Counted from the stretch's first letter, positions 8,501 through 17,806 are shown. The stretch is DNA of 64,000 bases from JAQBVV01 sp965249205 (GCA_965249205.1 CBDFLL010000003.1:124001-188000); one strand, 5' to 3'. Numbers and translations: made by a program. The notes: generated by a model from the sequence alone, not told the origin.

Positions 8501-9838
8501 CTACAGCCACTGCACGCGACAGACGGCGAACGTGGAGCAGTAGTAGATGTCCCGATCTGTTCCCGGCGTGAGAAACATACCGTTCGCAAGGCGAGAGCCG
8601 GTGCTGACTCGGCTGGTGATCTCGCCTGTTCGCATATCGACGACGATCAATTGGTCGTCCCCCTCCTGATAGTCGTTCGTCACTAATTCGGCGGTTTCAG
8701 GAAAGACAACGGGTTGCATCGACGGGCGCACAGCAACAGTCCAGGCGACGCGAAGCGTGCCGTCGGCTGTTGAAATACCCGCAAGACCGCCGTTGATGCT
8801 ATCCCACGCCACACACAGGTCGAGCTCAGGCACATGCACGGGTGGCGCAATAATCCCTCCGCCTGCATCGTCAAACGGCGCAATCGCGTCAATCTGACCA
8901 TCGTCGACGGAGATTCTCACGAGCCGTTGTCGCCCGCTCCACGGCGCCGGACGCCGCCAGCTCAACCGGCGCTCCCGGTCTTGGAAACGGCCGTTGGGAT
9001 GTCGCCCGAAGATGGCACGAACGGAATCGATGTCGCCGTTGTCCATCACCCACAGGTGGCCATCCGAGATGCAGCCATCCCAGGCGAGCCCCTGGTCACC
9101 GGGTTCGGAGCGATAACGCGGTGACCAGCCATGATCGATCGTCAGGGAGTCCGGTTCGACGCGGATACGCCACACTCGCTCGATACCCGGGATGTAGATG
9201 AACTCCCCGTCGTCGGTCAGGTCGCTCGCAATTCGACCCATCGAGCCCTCGGGCAGTGCAAGCGGCGGGCCCAGTAGTGCTAGGCCGTCCGCGCCAAGCC
9301 GCGTGACTGTCGACACTCCCTGACCCGCCAATCGCAGATCTTTGGTGACGATGCTGCCGTCGGCAAGAATCAGCAGCCCATTGTGGGCTTGATCCACTGG
9401 CAATTGTCGTTCCGCCACGACCCGGCAATCAGCGTCGAGCCGGTGCATGTAACTGCCATTGACCTTGATGATGTCACCAGACTCATGAGCGGCAATGGCG
9501 CCGCACCAGACATGATCGCCACAGGGAAGACGTGGCGACTCGGAAAGCGCCTCAAGGCTGCGGGGATCAAGGCGCTCGATCCAGCCGAACGGTACCGGTC
9601 CGGTAAACGCGGCGACTGTTCCGCCCAGGTACAGCTCGTCGTCATCCCGCCGCACGATCATCACGTTCCATCGGTCATTGATCCGCGTTGTCACCCGTGG
9701 CGCTGCGTCGCGTGCATGCACACCACCGGACGCGGCTTTTTGCCGACGGTTACCGCCGCATTCGACCGGCCAGCTGGACGGGTAGTAACCGGGCATCGGG
9801 CCAGCGCGATCGATCCGGGTTCGGGATGTGTGGGACAT
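8501..9838 (-). CDS. Hypothetical beta-propeller-like protein
   Basis: Up to 445 residues. The family was not recognised. The sequence has repeated beta-rich blades with Asp/Gly turns (LTDDGEFIYIPG, SDGHLWVMDNGDID, LADGSIVTK), resembling SMP-30, PQQ or NHL-type propellers. No signal peptide is evident. The first 55 residues are Arg/Pro-rich and unlike the rest, so the true start could be internal, for example near the RWNVMIVRRDDD segment. It lies between the MHS transporter and the acyl-CoA ligase without tight coupling to either. Confidence 0.55.
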   Translation of the reverse strand: MSHTSRTRIDRAGPMPGYYPSSWPVECGGNRRQKAASGGVHARDAAPRVTTRINDRWNVMIVRRDDDELYLGGTVAAFTGPVPFGWIERLDPRSLEALSESPRLPCGDHVWCGAIAAHESGDIIKVNGSYMHRLDADCRVVAERQLPVDQAHNGLLILADGSIVTKDLRLAGQGVSTVTRLGADGLALLGPPLALPEGSMGRIASDLTDDGEFIYIPGIERVWRIRVEPDSLTIDHGWSPRYRSEPGDQGLAWDGCISDGHLWVMDNGDIDSVRAIFGRHPNGRFQDRERRLSWRRPAPWSGRQRLVRISVDDGQIDAIAPFDDAGGGIIAPPVHVPELDLCVAWDSINGGLAGISTADGTLRVAWTVAVRPSMQPVVFPETAELVTNDYQEGDDQLIVVDMRTGEITSRVSTGSRLANGMFLTPGTDRDIYYCSTFAVCRVQWL

Positions 9839-9885
9839 CGTCTTCTAATCTGTGTGAAGCTGCGGACACCGTGGGCTGCTCACCC

Positions 9886-11436
9886 TTACGGGGTAAAGAG
9901 CGATCGAAGGACGTCCTTGGTCACTTTGCCGGCCGCGTTTCGAGGAAGGCTGTCGACCCGCTCAATTCGTTTCGGAACCTTAAACCCGGCCAGCCGCTCG
10001 CGCGCGAACGCCTTGAGCTCATCCTCATCAATCTGTGCCGCAGTCGATGGCACGACAGCCGCCAGGACCGCCTCTCCCCACGTTGAATCGGGGATGCCAA
10101 TCACCGCGACTTCCGCGACAGCATGATGAGCTAGCAACGCGCCTTCGACCTCAGCGGGATACACATTCTCACCACCGCTGATCACAAGATCTTTGATTCT
10201 GTCGCGAATGTAGAGGAACCCGTCTGAGTCGACAGAGCCGACGTCACCCGTATGAAACCAACCGTCCTGTATCGCGTCAGCCGTTGCCTGTGGCCTGTTC
10301 CAGTAGCCGGCCATCAATTGCGGCGTCTTGCAGATGATTTCACCAACGATCCCAACCGATACCTCGTCACCCTGTGGGTCAACGATCCGAACGGCCGCAT
10401 CATCGAACACCAATCCGCACGATTCCAGGCGTCGACCGCCCTTGAGTTCATCCGGCGGCAGCGACGTAAACATGCCGGTTGTTTCCGTCATTCCGTAGAC
10501 GTGAAGGAAATCAGTGCCCGGAAATACCCGCTGAGCGCGTCGGAGCAATTCGGTCGGCATCGGCGACGCACCGAAGGCCAAGGTCTGCAGGCTGGGCACG
10601 GTCCTGTTCTGGGCCTCAGCCGCGGTGACAACCATATGAATCACCGAGGGGACCAGGAGCGTACACGACACACGGTACTGTTCGAAGGTGTCCAGAATCG
10701 CGCCGGGGTCGATGTTGACCACGAGGATGCTTCGACATCCGACAGCCAGTCCAAAAAACAGCCAACTACTCCCTGCAATATGAAACAGCGGCATGCAGAC
10801 CAGACTGATCGAGTGTTCGTCAAACGGCCCAAGCCGAGCGCAGCCGTTGCGCATGACGGTCAGGACATTCTTCTGTGAGATCAGCGCACCTTTGGGTCGC
10901 CCGGTTGTGCCCGACGTATACATCTGGAAAAGGATGTCGTTGTCGAACGCCACGTCCGTTGGGCCAACCGGCGTGTCGGCTGGCAGCCAGCCATCGTAGG
11001 ATCCGTCATCTGAAATCTCGACGATGTTTCGTACACAGCTGTTTGACGCTCCCACCAAGGCTGCAGTGGCTTGGAATTCCGAACCGACGAATAACATCCG
11101 TGCCACCGCGTCACGCACGATGAATTCCACTTCAGGCACTGCCAACCTGGCATTTATCGGGACCAGCACAACGCCGATCCTGGACGCAGCCATCATGAGT
11201 TCGCAGAATGCCAGGTCGTTCTTGGCCAGCAGAGCAATCCGTTCACCAGGCTTCAGGCCGCTGACCTGGAGCTGGCCCGCAAGGCGTTGGACGCGGGTAT
11301 GAAGTGCCTTATAGCTGAGTGTGGTGTCGCGCACTTGCAAGGCAACCTGTTCCGCCCGCTCCCGAGCATGAATACCGAGAAGGTCATCCACGCGCGTGCA
11401 GCGTGCGAGGCGATTCGCTACGACTGAAGAGATCAT
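9886..11436 (-). CDS. Acyl-CoA synthetase (AMP-forming, ANL superfamily)
   Basis: 516 residues, typical of fatty or aromatic acyl-CoA ligases. The P-loop signature MYTSGTTGRPKG is near residue 172, the YGMTETTG motif mid-chain, GWFHTGDVG at the hinge, and the catalytic lysine in the C-terminal AAGKVTK. It activates a carboxylic acid with ATP and CoA through an acyl-adenylate. The start ATG 11436 overlaps the stop of the small upstream gene by four bases, so the two form an operon. Substrate chain length cannot be judged. It could supply CoA esters to the crotonases at 5.2-6.8 kb. Confidence 0.92.
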   Translation of the reverse strand: MISSVVANRLARCTRVDDLLGIHARERAEQVALQVRDTTLSYKALHTRVQRLAGQLQVSGLKPGERIALLAKNDLAFCELMMAASRIGVVLVPINARLAVPEVEFIVRDAVARMLFVGSEFQATAALVGASNSCVRNIVEISDDGSYDGWLPADTPVGPTDVAFDNDILFQMYTSGTTGRPKGALISQKNVLTVMRNGCARLGPFDEHSISLVCMPLFHIAGSSWLFFGLAVGCRSILVVNIDPGAILDTFEQYRVSCTLLVPSVIHMVVTAAEAQNRTVPSLQTLAFGASPMPTELLRRAQRVFPGTDFLHVYGMTETTGMFTSLPPDELKGGRRLESCGLVFDDAAVRIVDPQGDEVSVGIVGEIICKTPQLMAGYWNRPQATADAIQDGWFHTGDVGSVDSDGFLYIRDRIKDLVISGGENVYPAEVEGALLAHHAVAEVAVIGIPDSTWGEAVLAAVVPSTAAQIDEDELKAFARERLAGFKVPKRIERVDSLPRNAAGKVTKDVLRSLFTP

Positions 11437-11711
11437 TGGTATTCGAGATCCTTCTCGATAACGCCTAGGTCCAGTCCGGCAGCCCCGAGCGCCGAGCGGC
11501 AGTATTGTGCCTGACTCGCCGTGACGTAGAACATGGCCCCGTAGCGCGCCGAGCCGAGAAGCGTGTAGCCGATGAGCTCGACCTGAACGGCGTAATCGAC
11601 GCCTCGTTCCGAGAGCAGCTCCTCGACCCGCTGTGCCTCGCGGAGCGTCTGGGCAATGAAGACCGCAAGCAGGTTCCGATCTGCCAATATCTCTGATTCG
11701 ATCCGGGCCAC
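11433..11711 (-). CDS. Small DUF2007-like protein
   Basis: 92 residues. The pattern (alternating helix and strand, LREAQRVEELLSERGVDYAVQ, then YVTASQAQYCRSAL) resembles the DUF2007 family of putative signal-transducing or regulatory domains, usually 65-80 residues. It overlaps the start of the acyl-CoA ligase by four bases (ATGA), suggesting a regulatory or coupling role for that enzyme, though no function is established. A similar domain occurs at the N-terminus of the RNase III at 60943-61872. Confidence 0.6.
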   Translation of the reverse strand: MARIESEILADRNLLAVFIAQTLREAQRVEELLSERGVDYAVQVELIGYTLLGSARYGAMFYVTASQAQYCRSALGAAGLDLGVIEKDLEYQ

Positions 11712-11898
11712 AGCGTGGAGTCTAAGGTGACCCGAAACAGTTGTCGACTTTCGCCCCTCGTAACGAGATCAACCCTGGCAGCATGCGCGTGAGGCCGAGA
11801 CGCGGCGCTGCTCGAGATCGGATAGACCAATTTCTATGTTACAACTCGCGTTACCGCTCGCTTACGGCTCTGGCGGGGTTACGAAAGGGAGGTCTCCG

Positions 11899-12699
11899 GT
11901 GAGGCGGAGTTTCGTGGGATTGATCGTCGGGTTGGTGGCGGCCTGCACACTCATACCGATGCCCGCAGCTGGGCAGAACTCGGGGACGACGCCGTACGCG
12001 CCGCCGCGCACAGAAGATGGGCATCCGGACCTGCAGGGCGTGTGGCAGGTACTCAACACGGCCGCATGGGATCTCGAGGATCACGGCGCGAGCCTTGGCG
12101 TGCCGGCCGGGCGCGGTGTGGTGGAGGGGTCGGGGATCCCGTATCTGCCGGCAGCCCTCGCGAGAAAGCAGGAGAACTTCGAGGCGCGCGCGACGCTCGA
12201 TCCGGAGAGGAAGTGTTACCTTCCCGGCGTACCGCGCATCACCTACATGCCGCATCCGTTTCAGATCGTCCAGCAAGCCGACAAGGTCTCCATCCTCTAC
12301 GAGTATCAGCACGCCGTTCGCTACATCTACATGAACGGGAACCCGCATCCCGAGGGGCCGATCGAGTGGTGGATGGGGGATTCGCGCGGCCGCTGGGAGG
12401 GGAACACACTTGTTGTTGATGTGGTTCACTTTAACGACTTGACCTGGTTCGATCGGGCTGGCAATTTTCACAGCAACGCGTTACACGTGATCGAGCGCTA
12501 TACCCCGACCGGTCCCGATCACCTGCTGTATGAGGCCACGATCGAGGACCCGGAGGTGTTCACAGAGCCCTGGACGATCAGCATGCCGCTCTACCGGCGT
12601 CAGGAAACGCACAGCGAGCTGTTCGAATACCAGTGCCATGCGTACCTCCTCGAACAGGAGTGGGACAATCCCGCGTCGACGTTCTTCGATCAGCCTTGA
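11899..12699 (+). CDS. Secreted hypothetical protein of an acidobacterial paralogue family, copy 1
   Basis: 266 residues from GTG 11899, which has GGGAGG about 8 bases upstream; an upstream ATG at 11836 is less likely. The N-terminus is a signal peptide (VRRSFVGLIVGLVAAC to an AAGQ cleavage region). The mature part has the family pattern DGHPDLQGVW and the core GDSRGRWEGNTLVVDV followed by a WFD motif. Such proteins occur in many copies in acidobacterial genomes (recalled family knowledge). No enzymatic role is assigned. The neighbouring gene is a paralogue, so the pair arose by tandem duplication. Confidence 0.75.
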   Translation: MRRSFVGLIVGLVAACTLIPMPAAGQNSGTTPYAPPRTEDGHPDLQGVWQVLNTAAWDLEDHGASLGVPAGRGVVEGSGIPYLPAALARKQENFEARATLDPERKCYLPGVPRITYMPHPFQIVQQADKVSILYEYQHAVRYIYMNGNPHPEGPIEWWMGDSRGRWEGNTLVVDVVHFNDLTWFDRAGNFHSNALHVIERYTPTGPDHLLYEATIEDPEVFTEPWTISMPLYRRQETHSELFEYQCHAYLLEQEWDNPASTFFDQP

Positions 12700-12707
12700 G
12701 TGGGCGC

Positions 12708-13715
12708 ATGAGAAAGCAGAGGTGTGACGTGAGCCGACGACTACATGTTGCTGCCACGGCGATGATGGGTGTGGTGTGGGTCGTCCTGCTGGCCCCGGGA
12801 CCCGCGGCTGGGCAGGCGTTTTGGCCGGAGGACACGCCGAAGCTCCCGATGGCGAAGAGCTGGATCGCCGAAAAGGCGGAGCTCCCGCCCTATACGCCGC
12901 CGCGCACGGCGGACGGCGAGCCCGACATCCAGGGGTTCTGGAACGGCGCCAGCGGGGATGGTACCAGCTTCCTCGAAGACCATGACTATATAGACCCGAC
13001 GACGCCGGCCCAGGAAAGCTTTGTCTCGGATCCGTCAGATGGGAGGGTCCCCTACACACCCTGGGCGCTCGCCAAACGGAACGAGATTCTCGCAGGCCTG
13101 GGGCGAGGGTGGCCCGGCGAGTCTGGCGACCAACTGTACGCCCCTCCAGGGGGGTACTGTCTCACCGCCGTGCCGGGTATCTCGTTCGACCCTCAGGAGA
13201 TCGTGCAGAAGCCTGGCTACGTGATCATGCTCAACGATGAGGGCTATCGCGTGATCCCAACCGACGGGCGCCCCTCTATCGACCAGAACGTCAAGTTCTG
13301 GCACGGGAACTCGCGAGGTCACTGGGAAGGCAATACGCTGGTGGTCGAGGTTACCAGCCTCAACGGCGGGGCGTGGTTTGACAGTACCGGACAGTTTTAC
13401 AGCGAGAACACACGGGCGGTGGAGCGCTGGACGCTGGTCGACGCCGATACGATCGACTACGAGGTGACCATCGAGGACCCCACGATCTACACGAGACCCT
13501 GGAAAATGAACTTCCCGAAACGGCGCGCCGGGACTCCGCGTGGACCGAGGGGGACCACCGCTGTTCGGCGCGCGCTGTCCACCTTGCCCCCTGTTGAAGA
13601 CCCGTACGCGAGTGAGCAGTGGGAAACAGCGTGTTACGAGGGAAATGCCGCGACCGTGGAGGGCATGCGTTCGCTTGGCTTCCAGTGGTTCAGCGGAGTG
13701 ACGCCTCCGAACTGA
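12708..13715 (+). CDS. Secreted hypothetical protein of an acidobacterial paralogue family, copy 2
   Basis: 335 residues from ATG 12708; GTG 12729, with AGAGG upstream, is an alternative. A signal peptide runs to about GPAAGQ. The mature part repeats the family pattern: DGEPDIQGFW, then GNSRGHWEGNTLVVEV, WFDSTGQF and a VERWT strand, aligning with copy 1. The gene begins 8 bases after copy 1 ends, so they are probably co-transcribed. It is about 70 residues longer than copy 1, mostly by a mid-protein segment and a different tail. Function is unknown, perhaps periplasmic beta-rich binding proteins. Confidence 0.75.
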   Translation: MRKQRCDVSRRLHVAATAMMGVVWVVLLAPGPAAGQAFWPEDTPKLPMAKSWIAEKAELPPYTPPRTADGEPDIQGFWNGASGDGTSFLEDHDYIDPTTPAQESFVSDPSDGRVPYTPWALAKRNEILAGLGRGWPGESGDQLYAPPGGYCLTAVPGISFDPQEIVQKPGYVIMLNDEGYRVIPTDGRPSIDQNVKFWHGNSRGHWEGNTLVVEVTSLNGGAWFDSTGQFYSENTRAVERWTLVDADTIDYEVTIEDPTIYTRPWKMNFPKRRAGTPRGPRGTTAVRRALSTLPPVEDPYASEQWETACYEGNAATVEGMRSLGFQWFSGVTPPN

Positions 13716-13812
13716 CGCGACCTGGGGTGCCAGTGAGGTTGGTCACTGTTCGTCGGCGAAGAATTCTGGCCACCTGCCACGGACGTAGCCCTGGAATTTC
13801 TCGGAGATCCCC

Positions 13813-14829
13813 TCATTGCTGCAGGTACTCGGTTGTGAGTGGCAACTCGACGGGTGTGAACGACGCGTCGGCCTTGTAGCGATCGGGAAAGTCATGTTGG
13901 ATCATCGCCGCCTGCCCGAGAATGATCCAGTCGGCCCCAGCCGCGAGAGTGGCCTCGGCCTGCTGCGGCGTCCGGATACTGCCTGCCACTCCGAGACGAG
14001 TGTTGTGCCGCTCTAGTTTCGCAAAGTAGCTCATCAACGTGCGGCCCTGGTACTCAGTTTCCTCGGGCTCTTTGAACACATCCCATAACGACATATCCAG
14101 GAAGTCGATCGTGTCTTCGGCCATGAGGCGCTGTGCCATCCGAATGGCCTCACCCAGTTTCATACCGAATCGCTCTGGTGACAGCCGAGCACCCACCATG
14201 AAGTCCTGGCGACACCGGTTCCGAACCCCGTCGATGATCTCGAACAGAATGCGGGACCGGTTGTCCAAGCTGCCGCCGTACTCGTCGTCGCGGCGATTGA
14301 ACTGGGCGCTGAAGAACTGGCACAAGAGATAGCTGTGGGCGCCGTGTATCTCAACACCATCAAAACCGGCTTGTTCCGCCCGCACCGCGGCCTGGACAAA
14401 ATCCGCGATCACCTGCGCGACCTCCGCGTGCGTCAGTCCGCGGGCGCCGGTCTTCTCGTTGTCCGACGGACATACCGGTGTTTCGCCGATGACCTCCTTC
14501 GGCGAGCGCATGCCAGCGTGGTGCAACTGCGCGATCGCAATGCTGTGATGTGACCTGATCACCGTTGCCAGGCGCCTTAGTCCCGGAATGTGATCGTCGG
14601 ACCAGATCCCCAGTTGCCCCGGGAACCCCTTGCCGATCGCCTGGACGTGCGACGCACAGGTCATCGTCAAGCCGAAACCACCCCGAGCTCGCATGGTGAG
14701 CCACCGGAATTCCTCATCCGACAATCGGCCGTCCTCATGGCTCTGCTGGTTCGTCAGCGGAGCCAACATGAACCGGTTCTTCATGGTCGGTCCGTGACTG
14801 AAGCGGAGTGGTTCCAGCAAGTGGGGCAT
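13813..14829 (-). CDS. NADH:flavin oxidoreductase (Old Yellow Enzyme family)
   Basis: 338 residues from ATG 14829 (MPHLLEPLRF); the open frame to 14886 adds nothing conserved. OYE-family features are FMLAPLTNQQ at the first strand, the AQLHHAGM motif, the substrate-binding GVEIHGAHSYLLCQFFS, and VAGSIRTPQQAEATLAAGADWI in the FMN phosphate-binding C-terminal half. These FMN barrel enzymes reduce activated C=C bonds with NAD(P)H. No iron-sulfur or FAD domains follow, so it is the single-domain form. It is divergent from the metallo-beta-lactamase lipoprotein gene with about 165 bases between. Confidence 0.9.
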   Translation of the reverse strand: MPHLLEPLRFSHGPTMKNRFMLAPLTNQQSHEDGRLSDEEFRWLTMRARGGFGLTMTCASHVQAIGKGFPGQLGIWSDDHIPGLRRLATVIRSHHSIAIAQLHHAGMRSPKEVIGETPVCPSDNEKTGARGLTHAEVAQVIADFVQAAVRAEQAGFDGVEIHGAHSYLLCQFFSAQFNRRDDEYGGSLDNRSRILFEIIDGVRNRCRQDFMVGARLSPERFGMKLGEAIRMAQRLMAEDTIDFLDMSLWDVFKEPEETEYQGRTLMSYFAKLERHNTRLGVAGSIRTPQQAEATLAAGADWIILGQAAMIQHDFPDRYKADASFTPVELPLTTEYLQQ

Positions 14830-14996
14830 ATGGAGTCTTCCGGAAAACGTCGAAACTAGTATTCTTGCCGGACCTCGATGACGCAATACGCTTCCGATTC
14901 CATCCGGACGCCTAATTGCCTATCATCTTCTGGATCATGTCCACGGAGTATGTCGGCGGGCGCTCAAATATTCGAACCCACAGAAGGAGAACTCCG

Positions 14997-16055
14997 ATGA
15001 AACGAATGCTCATGTGCCTCTGCATCGTGCCGCTCGTGCTGACACTCGCCGCCTGCAGTCCCGCGCCGGAGCCGGAGCCGGAGCCGGAGCTGGAGCCGGA
15101 GGCGGCGGCTCCGGTCGCGGAGCCGGAGGGTCCAACCCGAAGCATCGTCAACATCACGGGCGATTTGTATCGGGCGCAGAACAACAACCACCACACGGTG
15201 TTCCTGGTGACCGACGAAGGCATCATCATGTCGGATCCGATCAACCGCGATTTCGCGACGTGGCTCAGGGGCGAGATGGAGACCCGTTTCGACCAGCCCG
15301 TGCGCTACGTGCTGTACAGCCACAGCGATTTCGACCACGCCTCAGGGGGCGAAGTCTTCGCCGATACGGCGGAGTTTGTCGGGCACGAGCAGATGTTGGA
15401 GGCGCTGGCTGAGCCGGGCGATATGGCGCTGCCGGACGGCGTTGCCGACCAGGATGCCAACGGCAATGGCGAGATTGAACCGGCCGAAGCGATGGGCAAC
15501 CTCGAGAACAATTTCGCGTTGTTCGACGCCAACGGAGATGGCATGTTGAGTGGAGGCGAAATTGCCCGCGGTCCCGTGAGTGACGTGCATCCGCCGACGG
15601 TGACCTACACCGACAGGCACACAGTCGAACTCGGCGGGAAGAGTGTCGAGATGATTCATCCCGGCCCGGCCCATTCCGCCAACATGTCCGTCATCCACTT
15701 TCCGGAAGAGAGCGCGGTGTTCGTGGTCGACTTCATCAGTCTGGGGCGACTGCCGTTTCAGACGTTGAACGGCTACGACCACGATGTCTGGACGGGTGAG
15801 ATGCGGGACATCGAGGCGATGGGCGTCGAGCATGTGCTCCCATCGCACGGGATCGCGGGAGGCACGGCCGACCTAGCCGAGCATCGCCAGTATCTCGAGG
15901 AACTCCACGACGCGGTCGCCGAGGGCGTCGCGGCTGGCGCCTCATTGGAGGAGTTGCAGGCGTCGGTCACGATGGACGCCTACGCGGAGTGGTTGAATTT
16001 CGAGCAGTGGCGGCCGCTGAACGTGGAGGGGATGTACAACTTCCTGACGCAATAG
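14997..16055 (+). CDS. Metallo-beta-lactamase-fold lipoprotein with EF-hand-like loops
   Basis: 352 residues from ATG 14997, preceded by AAGGAG. The lipobox LAAC (Cys near residue 20) marks a lipoprotein, followed by a Glu-Pro linker. The fold is MBL: YSHSDFDHASGG carries an HxDxDH version of the usual HxHxDH metal motif, and later HPGPAHSAN and PSHGIAGG fit further ligand loops. An insert at about residues 155-195 contains two calcium-loop-like stretches, DQDANGNGEIEPAE and FDANGDGMLSGGEI, spaced like an EF-hand pair. Substrate is unknown. The Asp in place of the second His is unusual and may change the metal. A degraded repeat follows the stop. Confidence 0.8.
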   Translation: MKRMLMCLCIVPLVLTLAACSPAPEPEPEPELEPEAAAPVAEPEGPTRSIVNITGDLYRAQNNNHHTVFLVTDEGIIMSDPINRDFATWLRGEMETRFDQPVRYVLYSHSDFDHASGGEVFADTAEFVGHEQMLEALAEPGDMALPDGVADQDANGNGEIEPAEAMGNLENNFALFDANGDGMLSGGEIARGPVSDVHPPTVTYTDRHTVELGGKSVEMIHPGPAHSANMSVIHFPEESAVFVVDFISLGRLPFQTLNGYDHDVWTGEMRDIEAMGVEHVLPSHGIAGGTADLAEHRQYLEELHDAVAEGVAAGASLEELQASVTMDAYAEWLNFEQWRPLNVEGMYNFLTQ

Positions 16056-16180
16056 CGCGATTTCACGTGTACCCGGTCGTCGGTCGGGTGCTCCAGCGGG
16101 TAGAGGAGAGTGCGTACTCCTTGGATCTGCGGAGGCGGGTAGCGATTGTGGTTATTCGGGAGCTACCCGCGCGTTAAATC
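16056..16180. repeat. Partial dispersed repeat (module Y)
   Basis: The sequence from GCGCGATTTCACGTGTAC to GTTAAATCC matches in order the segments at 33943-34066 and about 38577-38700: a CGGTCG box, a GCGGGTAGA box, GGATCT, GGCGGGT and GGTTATTCGGG. It starts at the MBL gene's stop codon. The terminal inverted repeats of the full element are not visible here, so this is a fragment. Confidence 0.55.
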
Positions 16181-16212
16181 CACTCGAGACGGCGCAGGTC
16201 GGCGAGTCCTGG

Positions 16213-16618
16213 TCAGGCGGCACTGAAATGCCGTCTGGCCAGGAAGCACCCGGCGACGGCGGGCACCGCCGTCAGCAGGTGCGCAACTTCCGCGATCATG
16301 TTGGGCGCCGCGAGTTCAGCCATGAACGGCACGCCGATCCAGAACGGGGCGTAAAACCCGAACATCAGAATCAGCATGACCCACCACATCGTGGCGATAA
16401 CGGGGTGCGGCGAACAGGATCACCAGGATGGCCGCCATGGCTCCCAGGTCGCCGAATCCCTCGCGAAAAAAGTGGTGCCAGCTGTGCGTCGAGCCGTCGA
16501 CCATTCGCGCGGCCTCGTCGCCAACATGCACGAACGTCGCGCCGACGGGCACGGCCGCCGCGAGGAAGCCAAAGATCACCAGTCCGCGCGCGGTCCACAG
16601 GTGTGAGAGCAGTTTCAT
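16213..16618 (-). pseudogene. Small four-helix membrane protein, frameshifted
   Basis: From ATG 16618 the frame encodes MKLLSHLWTARGLVIFGF and further hydrophobic sequence to ILFAAP. The remaining half continues only in another frame (VIATMWWVMLILMFGFYAPF, then a last helix ending FSAA) to TGA 16213-16215. Removing one C from the CCCC run near 16410 joins both halves into a 134-residue protein with about four helices. The family was not recognised. A homopolymer-length sequencing error is as likely as real inactivation. A DoxX gene is divergent upstream. Confidence 0.65.
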
Positions 16619-16735
16619 AACTGGTAATGTTCTCCAGAAACGCAACGTGGCGCAATCTTCAATTCTTTGATTGCAGGGGTTTGGTCGTCCGGGCCGGTAC
16701 CTCAAATTCTCACATCAGGAGAGGGGTCTCGACAC

Positions 16736-17158
16736 ATGGCGCGAATTCAGGACGAAGCTCTCGCATATGGGCTCCTGCGGCTGACACTCGGCGTGAATAT
16801 CGCCGTCCATGGGTTCATTCGGATCACCGGAGGTATCAGCGCGTTTCTGGCGGAGCAGATGCCGGGGTTTGAGGGCACGCTGCTTCCGCTCTGGGTCGCG
16901 CGGGCGTTTCTGCCGATCCTGCCGTTCGTGGAGTTGGCGATTGGTCTCCTGATCATCGTGGGGTTGTTCAGCCGGCCGGCGCTGGCAATCGGCGCACTGA
17001 TGCTGACGAGCTTGACGTTTGGCCTGGGCATGCAGGGGCAGTGGGGTTTCCTCGGGCTCCATTTGTCGTATGCCCTGGTGTATTTCATTCTCATTTTCCT
17101 GCGGCGACACAACACACTGTCGCTCGACACGCTTGTCCGCGGCGTCAACGCCCAGTGA
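16736..17158 (+). CDS. DoxX-family membrane protein
   Basis: 140 residues with four hydrophobic helices. The first, GLLRLTLGVNIAVHGFIRI, and the second, PFVELAIGLLIIVGLFSRPAL, match the DoxX/DoxD-like family. Some members are thiosulfate:quinone oxidoreductase subunits and others partner oxidoreductases; no partner is encoded here. The start is ATG 16736. A purine-rich AGGAGAGGGG lies 9-18 bases upstream, slightly far for a ribosome-binding site. Translation upstream from 16667 is unsupported. Specific function is unknown. Confidence 0.8.
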   Translation: MARIQDEALAYGLLRLTLGVNIAVHGFIRITGGISAFLAEQMPGFEGTLLPLWVARAFLPILPFVELAIGLLIIVGLFSRPALAIGALMLTSLTFGLGMQGQWGFLGLHLSYALVYFILIFLRRHNTLSLDTLVRGVNAQ

Positions 17159-17203
17159 GGCCACAGTTCTGGACGCACTCGATCGTCGTGCTAGGATGCG
17201 GCC

Positions 17204-17689
17204 GTGACCGAGCCTGCTGAGGACCACTGGCGGGTCAACGGCGTGCGCATTGTGTCCGGGTCAGCGTTGGATCCGAACACGCCGCAGACGCCCGGTATGA
17301 CTCGCGCCGCCGCCATCACACACGCGCGGACCGGCGCCAGCAAGCTCTGGGCGGGCACCGTCGAAATCCATCCCAATGCGAAGACCGGGGCGCACCATCA
17401 CGGCGATCTCGAGAGCGTGATCTACGTCGTCAGCGGCCGAGCGCGGATGCGGTGGGGTGAGTCGCTGCAGTACGCTGCAGAGGCCGGTCCCGGAGACTTT
17501 ATCTATGTGCCGCCGTATGTGCCGCACCAGGAGATCAACGCGAGCCGGGACGAAGCCCTCCACTGCATGCTGGTGAGAAGTGGGCAGGATCCGGTCGTCG
17601 TGAACCTCGACATCGCTCCGGCCGAGCCGCCCGAGGAGATCGCCTGGGTGGATCCGATCCACCGCGCGCCTGATTCTCCGCGCTCTTGA
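17204..17689 (+). CDS. Cupin-domain protein
   Basis: 161 residues from GTG 17204, with AGGA 8 bases upstream. It is a single-domain cupin: motif 1 is HHHGDLESVIYVVSG with metal ligands H, H and E, and motif 2 is GDFIYVPPYVPHQEIN with the fourth His. Small cupins like this may be isomerases, dioxygenases or sensors; the product cannot be specified. The gene sits 46 bases after the DoxX gene on the same strand, so co-transcription is possible. Confidence 0.85.
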   Translation: MTEPAEDHWRVNGVRIVSGSALDPNTPQTPGMTRAAAITHARTGASKLWAGTVEIHPNAKTGAHHHGDLESVIYVVSGRARMRWGESLQYAAEAGPGDFIYVPPYVPHQEINASRDEALHCMLVRSGQDPVVVNLDIAPAEPPEEIAWVDPIHRAPDSPRS

Positions 17690-17806
17690 TTCAGCACTGT
17701 CAAGCTGAGAGCGACCGGTCGGGCGTTCTTGACGGTGCTCGCGAGGCCAATGCAGCGAGACCGCGTCACCCTCCCAGAGCGCCAGGCTGTAGGGGAGTCC
17801 ACATGC

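Noticed and set aside
15060..15120. GAGCCG repeats as a microsatellite or CRISPR-like array.
   Set aside because: They encode the Glu-Pro linker after the lipobox of the MBL lipoprotein and lack spacers.
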